Shown: one piece after another, positions 24,998 to 33,542 of the stretch | How the letters are laid out: every line of letters begins with the position of its first letter | Position numbering within the stretch: the stretch's first letter is position 1 | NCBI GenBank assembly: GCA_005893275.1 | Contig: VBOW01000068.1 | Location: 1-56,866 of the forward strand | Origin: Candidatus Eisenbacteria bacterium | GTDB lineage: Bacteria; Eisenbacteria; RBG-16-71-46; SZUA-252 | DNA: 56,866 nucleotides | Reading direction: 5' to 3' | Position numbers and translations under genes: made by a program | Notes under the pieces: model-generated | What the model saw: the letters and a program-made list of their open reading frames with translations, nothing else | Told to the model about the DNA's origin: nothing | Databases searched by the model: none

Positions 24998-27900
24998 ATG
25001 GAGGCGACAACCCGCGCCAAGCTACACGAGGGGCTCGATCAGAAGACCCGAGGCGCGCTTCAGCGATTCATCCGCGACCTGCGCGGGCTGAAGAACGAGG
25101 CTCAGAAGACCCACCGGTTCCTCGCTCTCGTCGGCGAGCTGTTCCCCGACGCGGCCACCCGGCAGCTATCGGAGGGGATCGAGAAGGTTGTCCGAGTCGA
25201 GACGGATCGCGGTCGTGCTCTCCGCCGGATCGACGCCTACCACGGCAACGCCATCTTCGAGTTCGAGAACTCACTCCGGGTAAGCGAGGGCACAGCTCTC
25301 GGCCAGCTTCGCGAGCAGGCTGCCGGGGTCTGGGGCGAGGACAAGGGGGGCCCACGTCGCCCCCTTGTCTGCATCGCCACGGACGGCATCGTGTGGAAGG
25401 TGTTCCGCCCGCGCCTGCGAGACGGCGCACCCGCGTCACCCCGGCCCGCTGATGTTGAGCTTGAACCCCTGCGCACGCTCACGCTCTCCGACGATTCCCT
25501 CCGGGAGTTCTGGCTCTGGCTCAACAGCGTGCTCTACGGCGGCGGCGGCAGGCGTCCGACGACGGACGGCTTCAAGAACGACTTCGGAGCCACAAGCCCT
25601 GCCTTCGCGGACGCGATGGCCGCGTTGCGCGAGGTATGGAACTCCGCCCGCGCGCTTCCGGAGCCGCAACTCGCGTTCGCGACCTGGCAGCGATACCTGG
25701 CAGTCACGTACGGGCAAGTCGGCGGTGCCGATAAGCAGGCCGAACTCGAAGAACTATTCCTCAAACATACCTACCTGGCCACGACGGCGCGGTTCCTCGT
25801 CTGGGGCGCGCTGTCTCGCGGTAAGTTCGGGGGAAGCCTTCGCGCCGAAGTGGACAGCGTTCTCGCCGGGGAGTTCTTCCGTGCCCGTAACGTCGAGAAC
25901 CTCGCGGAGGATGACTTCTTCCAGTGGGTCCGGCGCCGTGAGGCGGCGGAGATGCTCGCGCCGGTCTGGGAGCGCCTGCTTCGGCAGGTCATCACCTACG
26001 ACCTCGGGCGCCTCGACGAGGACGTGCTCAAGGGCGTCTATCAGGAACTCGTGGACCCAAAGGACCGGCACGATCTCGGGGAGTACTACACGCCGGAGTG
26101 GCTGTGCGAGCGGATCGTCAGTGAGCTTCTCCCCGCGCGTGGATGGGTCAGCGTGATCGACCCGACGTGCGGGTCCGGTAGCTTCCTCCGCGCCGCGATC
26201 GCGCATCTGCTTCACGCGAACCGAGGCGACACCGGGACGCTTCGGAACGTCCTCGAACATGTCGTCGGCATCGACATCCATCCGCTCGCCGTCATCATCG
26301 CGCGGGCGACGTACGTGCTGGCCGTAAGCCATCTCGTCCGGCAGGCGAGGCGCCCGGTGCAGGTCCCGGTCTACCTTGCCGACTCGCTGTTCCTCCCGAG
26401 CGAGGTGAAGCAGCAGCGGATGTTCGAGACGCCCGGCTACGAGATCAGGTTCGGGGACAAGAAGGTCTCGGTACCCGAGGAGGTCGTCATCGACCCCGAC
26501 GCCTTCGATCCCGCGATCAACGCCGCGACCCGTGTCGCGAGCGACCTCGCGGCCGGCGGCAACGAGTCGGAGAAGACCCTGAACGCATACCTGCGCCGCC
26601 ACGTCCCAGTCCTCGCGGGCCGCGCCGACTTCGACGTGATCGTCGCTGCGCTGTGGCGCTTCACGAGCGAACTCGCGGACCTCATTAAGCGGCAGAAGAA
26701 CTCGATCTGGGCGTTCATCATCCGCAACGCCTACCGCCCGGCGATGCTCCGCGCGCGGTTCGACTTCGTGGTCGGGAATCCGCCCTGGCTCTCCTATCGA
26801 TACATCACCGACACCGACTACCAGGCCGAAGTGAAGCGGCGCGCCGTGGTGGAGTATAAGGTCGCGCCGACTAGCCAGAAGCTCATCACGCAGATGGAGC
26901 TTGCGACGGTGTTCCTCGTCCACACGCTATCCACGTTCGGGCGTCCGGGTGCGCGGCTCGGCTTCGTGATGCCGCGCAGCGTTCTGAGCGCGGATCAGCA
27001 CGCGAAATTCCGCGACGGCTCGCACGCCGCCCCGATCCGTCTCGAGGGCTACTGGGACCTGCTCGAAGTGTCGCGGGTTTTCAACGTCCCCTCATGCGTC
27101 GTGTTCGCGACCCACGTCGCTCTCGACCCGAACGGACACGTGAGGACAACGTACGGGAAGCTCCCGGCCGTCGAGTTCGAGGGGAAGCTCCTCGTCCGCG
27201 ACGCGCCGTGGTCGGAGGCTCAGCCGCATCTCGCGGAGAACAGGCGTACCGCGAAGCTCGTGTCGATGGGCGGACGTACAGCCTACTCGACGACCGCGAA
27301 GTCCGCCGCCGCCGCGCCCGCGAGCCCCTACGCGAAGCTGTTCCGGCAGGGCGCGACCATCGTCCCGCGGAGCTTCTACTTCGTGCGTGTGAGGGACCTC
27401 AACGGCAAGGTGGATCCGGAGCGCGTGTACTGGGCCGAGACCGACCCGGAGCAGGCCGAATCCGCGAAGCCGCCGTATGACGAGGTCCGGCTGTCCGGGC
27501 GGATCGAGGGCCGGTTCCTGTTCACGTCGGCGCTCTCGAAGCACCTGCTGCCGTTCGCGCTCGTCGAGCCGCCTATCGTGTTCCTGCCCATCGAGGAGCA
27601 GGACGACGGCATCGGGATTCTCAGCGCGAACGAACTCCGCGCCTCGGGATACCGCGAAGCCGCGAAGTGGATGGCGGAGGCGGAGCGAACCTGGGCAGAG
27701 AAGCGGCGCGGTAAGGCCGAGCGGCAGTCGGTCTACCAGCGGCTCGACTACAGCCGCGAACTCAGCCATCAGAGCCTACGCTCGCGGTTCCTCGCGCTCT
27801 ACAACGCCTCGGGATCGAACCTGAGCGCTGCGGCCGTAGACTGCCACACGCTGCCGGAGCGGTACGTCGTGGATCACAAGACCTACTGGGCGCGATGTCG

Positions 27901-28231
27901 GTCCCGAGACGAGGCGGACTACCTCGCGGCCATCCTGAACGCCCCGGCTCTCGACGAGGCCATCAAGCCCTTCCAGAGCATGGGGCTGATCGGTGAGAGG
28001 GACATCCACAAGAAGGTCCTGGAGGCGCCGATCCCGCTGTTCGATCCGAACAAGCCGGCGCTCGCGAAGCTCGCGCGGCTCGGGGCGGAGGCTCGTGCTG
28101 AGGCGGCTCGGGTGGTCGGTCGCGGCGATCTCCCGCCGTCCCTCGCGCGACGGCGCGCGTTCATCCGAGAGGCCACCGCCGAGACGGTCGAACGGATCGA
28201 CGAGGCGGTCCGGGCGCTGCTCGGGCTCTGA
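24998..28231 (+). CDS. N6-adenine DNA methyltransferase, type IIG-like restriction-modification protein
   Basis: 1077 residues. An N-terminal domain with RRIDAYHGNAIFEFENSLRV is similar in pattern to the PD-(D/E)xK nuclease part of type IIG enzymes, although the lysine is not in place. The methyltransferase core shows HDLGEYYTPEWL (motif X), DPTCGSGSFLRAAI (motif I, near residue 388) and the catalytic NPPW (near residue 593, GNPPWLSYRYI). The C-terminal third (about 800-1060) would be the target-recognition region. No separate restriction or specificity subunit lies beside it, so it is either a single-polypeptide system or a solitary methyltransferase. It is the likely cargo of a tRNA-linked island. 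Confidence 0.85.
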   Translation: MEATTRAKLHEGLDQKTRGALQRFIRDLRGLKNEAQKTHRFLALVGELFPDAATRQLSEGIEKVVRVETDRGRALRRIDAYHGNAIFEFENSLRVSEGTALGQLREQAAGVWGEDKGGPRRPLVCIATDGIVWKVFRPRLRDGAPASPRPADVELEPLRTLTLSDDSLREFWLWLNSVLYGGGGRRPTTDGFKNDFGATSPAFADAMAALREVWNSARALPEPQLAFATWQRYLAVTYGQVGGADKQAELEELFLKHTYLATTARFLVWGALSRGKFGGSLRAEVDSVLAGEFFRARNVENLAEDDFFQWVRRREAAEMLAPVWERLLRQVITYDLGRLDEDVLKGVYQELVDPKDRHDLGEYYTPEWLCERIVSELLPARGWVSVIDPTCGSGSFLRAAIAHLLHANRGDTGTLRNVLEHVVGIDIHPLAVIIARATYVLAVSHLVRQARRPVQVPVYLADSLFLPSEVKQQRMFETPGYEIRFGDKKVSVPEEVVIDPDAFDPAINAATRVASDLAAGGNESEKTLNAYLRRHVPVLAGRADFDVIVAALWRFTSELADLIKRQKNSIWAFIIRNAYRPAMLRARFDFVVGNPPWLSYRYITDTDYQAEVKRRAVVEYKVAPTSQKLITQMELATVFLVHTLSTFGRPGARLGFVMPRSVLSADQHAKFRDGSHAAPIRLEGYWDLLEVSRVFNVPSCVVFATHVALDPNGHVRTTYGKLPAVEFEGKLLVRDAPWSEAQPHLAENRRTAKLVSMGGRTAYSTTAKSAAAAPASPYAKLFRQGATIVPRSFYFVRVRDLNGKVDPERVYWAETDPEQAESAKPPYDEVRLSGRIEGRFLFTSALSKHLLPFALVEPPIVFLPIEEQDDGIGILSANELRASGYREAAKWMAEAERTWAEKRRGKAERQSVYQRLDYSRELSHQSLRSRFLALYNASGSNLSAAAVDCHTLPERYVVDHKTYWARCRSRDEADYLAAILNAPALDEAIKPFQSMGLIGERDIHKKVLEAPIPLFDPNKPALAKLARLGAEARAEAARVVGRGDLPPSLARRRAFIREATAETVERIDEAVRALLGL

Positions 28232-28232
28232 G

Positions 28233-28320
28233 CTACGCGGCGAGCGGGAGCCGGAGGTCGTCCCACTCGCGGAGCCGGGCGAGGAGACAGTTCGTAACGG
28301 CGCCCGTTGGGGACACTTTT
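28233..28320 (-). pseudogene. Possible gene remnant at the island border
   Basis: On the minus strand a frame without stops ends at 28233-28235 and reads VTNCLLARLREWDDLRLP before LAA and a stop. It looks like a protein C-terminus without any upstream part. It lies directly after the methyltransferase stop and includes the TTGGGGACAC repeat at its upstream side. It may be the tail of a gene cut by the insertion event. The evidence is slight. Confidence 0.25.
28307..28316 (+). repeat. Putative attachment-site half, distal copy
   Basis: An exact copy of TTGGGGACAC from the tRNA-Glu 3' end, same orientation, 76 bases after the methyltransferase stop. It is followed by a small palindrome TTGGC-TGCG-GCCAA (about 28324-28337). 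Confidence 0.35.
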
Positions 28321-28355
28321 ATTTGGCTGCGGCCAACTGTCTTAGGAGGCACCGT

Positions 28356-29186
28356 ATGGACACGAAGGCTCCATCAGACGTGGATGCTCTCAAGGAGCGT
28401 CTCAGGAGTACCTGGACCGCGGGCGATTTCGGGATTGTCGCCCGCCTTGTCGAGGAGGCGAACGAAGAGATCGTGGCCCGCCTCGACATCAAGCGTGGGA
28501 CCAAAGTGCTGGACGTGGCGTGCGGCACCGGGAATTCGGCGATCCCCGCGGCGAAACGCAGGGCCGACGTCACCGGCGTTGATATCGCCGCCAACCTGAT
28601 CGAGCAGGCAAAGGCGCGCGCCAAGGATGCCGGGCTTGAGATCCGCTTCGAGGAAGGCGACGCCGAGCAGCTCTCCTTCCCGGACTCGTCGTTCGACCTG
28701 GTGATTTCGATCTTCGGCGCCATGTTCGCGCCCCGGCCCGACATCGTGGCCTCCGAGCTGAAACGCGTTTGCCGGGCGGGTGGCAGGATCGTGATGGGGA
28801 ATTGGACGCCGGGCGGCTTCGCCGGAAAGATGTTTCGATTGGGCGGTCAGTACGTCGCACCCCCACAAGGCATGGCGCCGCCCGTCCAATGGGGCGACGA
28901 GGCCGTGGTACGGGAGCGGTTTCGGCAAGGTATTTCCGAGCTCAAGATGACCCGTCGAATCGCGCTCTTCCGGCTCCCGTTCGACGAGGCGGAGACGGTC
29001 GAGCACTACCGGAGGTACTTCGGGCCCACCCTGCGTACCTTCGAGGCGCTCGACTCAAAAGGTCGTGACGCCTTCCGCCGGGATTCCGAAGCGCTGTTTA
29101 GGGAAAACAACCGAGCGACGGACGGCACCGTTTTGATCGAGAGCGAGTTTCTGGAGGTCGTTGCCACCGCGCTTGACAGGCCCTAA
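28356..29186 (+). CDS. Class I SAM-dependent methyltransferase
   Basis: 276 residues from ATG 28356, with TAGGAGG 7 bases upstream. The SAM-binding motif I is VLDVACGTGNSAIPAA (near residue 50), followed by VTGVDIAANLIEQA and the motif IV region FDLVISIFGAMFAPRP. The C-terminal half (FRLPFDEAETVEHYRRYFGPT) is typical of UbiE/Methyltransf_11-type small-molecule methyltransferases in this size range. The substrate is unknown. The gene follows the putative island border. Confidence 0.88.
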   Translation: MDTKAPSDVDALKERLRSTWTAGDFGIVARLVEEANEEIVARLDIKRGTKVLDVACGTGNSAIPAAKRRADVTGVDIAANLIEQAKARAKDAGLEIRFEEGDAEQLSFPDSSFDLVISIFGAMFAPRPDIVASELKRVCRAGGRIVMGNWTPGGFAGKMFRLGGQYVAPPQGMAPPVQWGDEAVVRERFRQGISELKMTRRIALFRLPFDEAETVEHYRRYFGPTLRTFEALDSKGRDAFRRDSEALFRENNRATDGTVLIESEFLEVVATALDRP

Positions 29187-29212
29187 CCGCGACCTCGCAA
29201 GGAGGCTTGAAC

Positions 29213-29911
29213 ATGAAGGGACTCGTAAGGTGGATCGGATTCGCCGCGTTCGTGGCGTTGGTTTCGCTGGCGCCCCCATCGCCGGCGAAAGAGGACGCGG
29301 ATACCAAGCTCGGGGAGAGGCTCCTGGAAGCCAAGGCCGTGTACCAGGAGCTGCTGTCGACGCCGGACCGGAGCGTGCCCGAACAGCTTCAGGAAAACTG
29401 CAAGTGCATCGTCGTGATCCCGGGCATGATCAAGGGCGCCCTCGGTTTTGGCGCCCGGTGGGGGAAAGGCGTGATGAGCTGCCGGAACGGTCAGGGCGGC
29501 TGGAGCCCGCCGATTTTCGTGTCGCTCAAGGGGGGAAGCTGGGGCTTGCAGATCGGCGCTGAGAAAACTGACCTTGTTCTCTTCTTCATGACCGAGCGGG
29601 GCGCGCGCTCGCTGGTCACCAGCAGCAAGTTCACCCTGGGTGGAAAGATCAGCGTCGCGGCCGGGCCCCTGGGCCGGAGCGGGGAGGCGAGCACCGACCT
29701 CAAGCTCAACGCGGAGATCTACTCGTACGCCAAATCGAAGGGCCTTTTCGCCGGCATCTCGCTCGAGGGCGCGCGTCTCGCTCCCCAGAAGGACGCGAAC
29801 GCGGAGTATTACGGCAAACCGATCGGCGCCCAGGACCTCCTCTTCGGGCACAACGCCCCGGTGGTCCGCGCCGAGGCGAAGGAGTTCCTCGCGGCGTTGC
29901 CGCAGGGATAG
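29213..29911 (+). CDS. SYLF-domain (YSC84-like) lipid-binding protein, exported
   Basis: 232 residues from ATG 29213; AAGGAGG lies 7 bases upstream. A signal peptide (residues 1-25) precedes the SYLF/Ysc84 domain: CIVVIPGMIKGALGFGARWGKG, then CRNGQGGWSPPIFVSLKGG and DLVLFFMTERGARSLVTSSKF. The domain binds phosphoinositides in eukaryotes; in bacteria it occurs in periplasmic proteins of unclear role. The length is typical. It is 26 bases after the methyltransferase gene. Confidence 0.9.
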   Translation: MKGLVRWIGFAAFVALVSLAPPSPAKEDADTKLGERLLEAKAVYQELLSTPDRSVPEQLQENCKCIVVIPGMIKGALGFGARWGKGVMSCRNGQGGWSPPIFVSLKGGSWGLQIGAEKTDLVLFFMTERGARSLVTSSKFTLGGKISVAAGPLGRSGEASTDLKLNAEIYSYAKSKGLFAGISLEGARLAPQKDANAEYYGKPIGAQDLLFGHNAPVVRAEAKEFLAALPQG

Positions 29912-29951
29912 CGGGTGGGCGCGGCGTCGACCGGCAGCACGCGAACCGCTG

Positions 29952-29960
29952 TGCTACACT
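29952..29960 (+). promoter_or_regulatory. Possible extended -10 promoter of the ferritin gene
   Basis: TGCTACACT has the extended TG plus TACACT, four of six matches to TATAAT, 65 bases before the ferritin ATG. No good -35 is visible, so this is tentative. Confidence 0.3.
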
Positions 29961-30025
29961 CCTGCCCCTCTCGATGAATCGACAACGTTCCGACGGTCCC
30001 GTCCGTCCCGGGGAGGAGGAGTGAC

Positions 30026-30535
30026 ATGCTGATCAGCGACAAGATGGTGGCGGCGATCAATAAGCAGATCGGAAACGAGTTCGGCGCCTACCTGCAGTAT
30101 GTCGCGATTGCCGCGTATTTCGGCAACGAGAGCCTCCCCGAGCTGAGCAAGCATTTCAACAAGCAGGCCAGGGAAGAGAGCGAGCACGCGATGAAGTTCG
30201 TGAATTACGTCCTGGACGCGGGCGGCCTTCCCGAGATTCCCGCAATCCCGGCGCCGAAGTCGCGCTTCGCGAGCGCGGAGGAGGCGGTGAAGCTCTCGCT
30301 CGACTGGGAGCTGACCGTCACGAAGCAGATCAACGACCTGGTCGATCTCGCCGGCAAGGAGAACGACCACACGTCCCACTCGTTCTTGCAGTGGTTTGTG
30401 AACGAGCAGCTGGAGGAAGTCTCGAGCATGGACATGCTGCTCAAGATCGTCCGTCGCGCAGGGCAGAATCTCTTGTTCGTCGAGGATTATCTCGCGCGCA
30501 AGGGGCTCAGGCCCGCCGCGCCCGCGGCGGGGTGA
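30026..30535 (+). CDS. ftn: Ferritin-like non-heme iron storage protein
   Basis: 169 residues from ATG 30026 with GGGGAGGAGGAG upstream. The four-helix ferritin fold shows the ferroxidase ligands in NEFGAYLQYVAIAAYF, REESEHAMKFVNYVLD and, in the third helix, WELTVTKQIND, with FVNEQLEEVSSMD later. The length and motifs match bacterial FtnA proteins, which oxidise Fe(II) and store iron in a 24-mer shell. A strong hairpin follows the gene. Confidence 0.92.
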   Translation: MLISDKMVAAINKQIGNEFGAYLQYVAIAAYFGNESLPELSKHFNKQAREESEHAMKFVNYVLDAGGLPEIPAIPAPKSRFASAEEAVKLSLDWELTVTKQINDLVDLAGKENDHTSHSFLQWFVNEQLEEVSSMDMLLKIVRRAGQNLLFVEDYLARKGLRPAAPAAG

Positions 30536-30572
30536 CGCGGCACGGACGCCGGGGGCGGCGCCAAGCGACCCA

Positions 30573-30605
30573 AAGGGGCCGATCCCAATTCGGGACCAGC
30601 CCCTT
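30573..30605. terminator. Bidirectional terminator between ferritin and M16 genes
   Basis: A 7-bp outer stem AAGGGGC/GCCCCTT (30573-30579 with 30599-30605) encloses an inner stem TCCC/GGGA. It sits between convergent genes, 30 bases before the M16 stop. The T tract is poor on both sides. Confidence 0.55.
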
Positions 30606-30635
30606 CGATTGGGCCGTTCGCAATCTTCGCTCCGG

Positions 30636-33494
30636 CTAGTTCGTCGCCGACGCGGTTACTTCCTTCCCGTCCAGGTCCCTGTAGGCAACCCCGCCCAATT
30701 TCAGTTTCGAGATCTGGGGCTCGATTTTCGCGCGGTCCCCGACCGCGATCACGAGCATGCGGTCCGGGACGAGATACTTCTTCGACACCGCTTGAACGTC
30801 CGCCGCGGTGATCCCCGAGATCCGACCGGGCAAGGTTTGATAATAATCCGGTGGAAGATCGTAGAGGTACAGGGTCGCGATCGTGCCCGCGGCGCTTCCG
30901 GTGGTTTGGAACAGGGCAGGAAGCGTCCGCACGGTGGACTCCTTCGCCATGCGCAGCTCCTCGTCGGTCACGGGTTTCTCGACCATGCTCTTCACTTCTT
31001 TGAGGATCTCGTCGATCGATGCCCCGGTCACGTCGGCCCGCACGCTGGTGCCGATCAGAAACGGACCCTGCCCCCGGTTTTCCGAAAGCGCGGAGAACGC
31101 GCCGTACGTGTACCCGTGCGCCTCACGAAGGTTCATGTTGATCCGGCTCGAGAAGAGGCCGCCCAAGATCGTGTTCGCGAGATCGAATCTCTCGAAATCA
31201 GGGTCGGAGCGCATGAGCCCGAGCTGCACGACGCGCAGGGCGGTCTGGGGCATTCCCGGCTTATCGACGATGACCACGCGCGAGGAGATCATCGTGCCCG
31301 TGGGCGGCCGCGGGGTTTCGGTCGGGGGGCCGGTCCAGGAGCCGAGCGCATCCGTCGCGAGCTTCTTGGCTTCCGATTCGGTCAGATCCCCGACGAACAC
31401 GAGCGCCGCATTCTGCGGCGTGAAGTAGGCCTGGTAGAACTTGCGCATGTCGTCACGCGAGATCTTCTTCAAGGCCTCGGCCGTCCCGAGCGTTATGTGT
31501 CCGTACGGGTGGCTCGGACCGTAGAGGCAGTTCCACATGATGCGGCTCGCGGTCTGATTCGGGCTGTCGCGCTGCTGGAGGAGCGCGGTCACGCGCTCGT
31601 CGCGGACCCGCTCGATGTCCTTCTCGGGGAAGGCGGGGTGCAGGGCGACATCCGATAGGATCGACATCGTCGCTCCGGCGGTCTGCTTCAAGGAGCGGCA
31701 CGCAATCGTGCTCCCGTCGACGCTCGAGGCCGTGCTCAACGAGGCGCCGAGCCCATGAAGCTCGTTCGCGATCGTGAGCGCGGGCCTTTTTTCCGTCCCT
31801 TCATCGAGCATGCTCGAGGTGAATCCGGCGAGGCCCGACAGATCTTGCGGATCTTGCGCGCTGCCCGAGCGAAGCACCAACGTGCCGGCGACGACCGGGA
31901 GCCGGTGCGACTCGACGAGGAGAACCGTGAGCCCGTTCTGGAGCTGGAACCGCTTCGCCATGGGAAGCTTCACGACGGTGGTGGGACCCGCGCCGGGCAT
32001 GGTGTTGCGCCAGGGCTCCTTCGATTCCACCTTGGCTTCGGTCTTGGCCGGAGGCTCGGGGGTCGGAGGCGCGGGCGGGATCACCTTCTCGCCGGGGATG
32101 GCGTACACCACCGCCCGGTGATCCTTCGCGAGCTGTTCGGCAGCGAATCTCTTGATGCCGTCGGGCGTGACCGCCGCGTGGCGCGCCAGGTCCTGGTTCA
32201 GATAGCCGGGGTCGTGGGTATGCTGGTTGTACATGTTGAGCCGATCGGCCACGCCCCCGAAGCCTCCGATCCGCTCCAGGCTCGAGATGATTCCGGAATA
32301 GGTCGAGGTCTGCGATGCCGCAAGCTCCGCCGGGGTCGGTCCCTCGGCCGCGAGGCGTTGAAGCTCGGCGTCGATCGCGGCTTCCAGCTCTTCCGCGCTG
32401 TGACCGGGCTTCGCGGTCGCGATGATCTCGAAGACCGATCCGAGCGTCAACGATTGCTGGCTCGCGTTCACGTCCTGGGCGATCTGCTTGTCATACACGA
32501 GAGACTTGTAGAGGCGGCTCGATTTCCCGCCGCCGAGGATATCCGCCGTGAGATTCGCTTCGGCATCCCCGGGCTTGAATATCGGCGAGGTGATCCACCC
32601 CATGAACACCCGCGGCAGCTCGACTTTGTCCGTGACCTTGGCGCGGCGTTCCTGGGTGATCGGAGGCGTCGTCGCCTCGATCGCCGGCACGTCTTGTCCG
32701 CGCGGGACCGTGGCGAAGTACTTTGTGACCAAGGCCTTCGCCTTGGCTTTGTCGATATCCCCGGCGATCACGAGGGTCGCGTTGTTCGGAACGTAGTAGC
32801 GCTTGAAGAACTCGCGTATGTCGTCGACCTTCGCGTTCTGGATGTCCACGTGCGATCCGATGACCGACGCGTAGTAGGGATGGTTTTTCGGGAAGAGCTG
32901 GTGGAAGAGCTCCTCCTCGACCAGGCCGTAGGGCGCGTTTTCCACGCTCTGCCGGCGCTCGTTGCGGACCACGTCCTGCTGATTCGCGAACGAGGCCGCG
33001 TCGAGACGGTCCAGGAGAAAGCCCATCCGGTCGCTCTCCAGCCACAGGGCGAGCTCCAGCTGATTCGAGGGGATGTCCTCGAGATAATTCGTGCGGTCGA
33101 AATCGGTGGAGCCGTTGACAAAGGAGGCGCCCGCCGCCTCGAGGTACTTGAAGTACGAGTCCTCGGGCACGTGGCCTGAAGATTGGAACATGAGGTGCTC
33201 GAAGAGATGGGCGAACCCGGTCTGGCCCGCCTTCTCGTTCGCGGGACCGGCGTGATACCAGATGTTCACGCCGACGATGGGAAGCTGGTGGTCTTCGTGG
33301 AGAATGACCTCGAGACCGTTCGGAAGGGTGTACTTCTCGAACTCCAGCTTGACCTGGGGCGGTTTTGACGTTTCCTTAGCGGCTGCCCGACCGGTCCCCG
33401 CGACCAAGAGGAACGCGGAGCACGCGAGCACGAGGGCGGGGAGCGCGAAAAAATGTCCCGCGCGCCCGCCGGGAGTTGGGGCTGCTTGTTTCAT
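30636..33494 (-). CDS. M16-family zinc metalloprotease (pitrilysin/PqqL-like), double domain, exported
   Basis: 952 residues. A signal peptide (about residues 12-38) precedes the first M16 domain, with the inverted zinc motif HLFEH (His96, Glu99, His100). The second half, from about 500, is an M16 repeat (NGLTVLLVESHRLPVVAGT) that lacks HxxEH, as in other two-domain periplasmic M16 proteases where one half is inactive and closes the chamber. It would degrade short peptides in the periplasm. The start at 33494 has AGGAGAA upstream. It is divergent from the DMFase-like gene with only 48 bases between. Confidence 0.92.
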   Translation of the reverse strand: MKQAAPTPGGRAGHFFALPALVLACSAFLLVAGTGRAAAKETSKPPQVKLEFEKYTLPNGLEVILHEDHQLPIVGVNIWYHAGPANEKAGQTGFAHLFEHLMFQSSGHVPEDSYFKYLEAAGASFVNGSTDFDRTNYLEDIPSNQLELALWLESDRMGFLLDRLDAASFANQQDVVRNERRQSVENAPYGLVEEELFHQLFPKNHPYYASVIGSHVDIQNAKVDDIREFFKRYYVPNNATLVIAGDIDKAKAKALVTKYFATVPRGQDVPAIEATTPPITQERRAKVTDKVELPRVFMGWITSPIFKPGDAEANLTADILGGGKSSRLYKSLVYDKQIAQDVNASQQSLTLGSVFEIIATAKPGHSAEELEAAIDAELQRLAAEGPTPAELAASQTSTYSGIISSLERIGGFGGVADRLNMYNQHTHDPGYLNQDLARHAAVTPDGIKRFAAEQLAKDHRAVVYAIPGEKVIPPAPPTPEPPAKTEAKVESKEPWRNTMPGAGPTTVVKLPMAKRFQLQNGLTVLLVESHRLPVVAGTLVLRSGSAQDPQDLSGLAGFTSSMLDEGTEKRPALTIANELHGLGASLSTASSVDGSTIACRSLKQTAGATMSILSDVALHPAFPEKDIERVRDERVTALLQQRDSPNQTASRIMWNCLYGPSHPYGHITLGTAEALKKISRDDMRKFYQAYFTPQNAALVFVGDLTESEAKKLATDALGSWTGPPTETPRPPTGTMISSRVVIVDKPGMPQTALRVVQLGLMRSDPDFERFDLANTILGGLFSSRINMNLREAHGYTYGAFSALSENRGQGPFLIGTSVRADVTGASIDEILKEVKSMVEKPVTDEELRMAKESTVRTLPALFQTTGSAAGTIATLYLYDLPPDYYQTLPGRISGITAADVQAVSKKYLVPDRMLVIAVGDRAKIEPQISKLKLGGVAYRDLDGKEVTASATN

Positions 33495-33542
33495 GGGTTT
33501 TTTCTCCTAGTTGGGTGGCCAGTGGCCGGTGGGGAGCACCGC

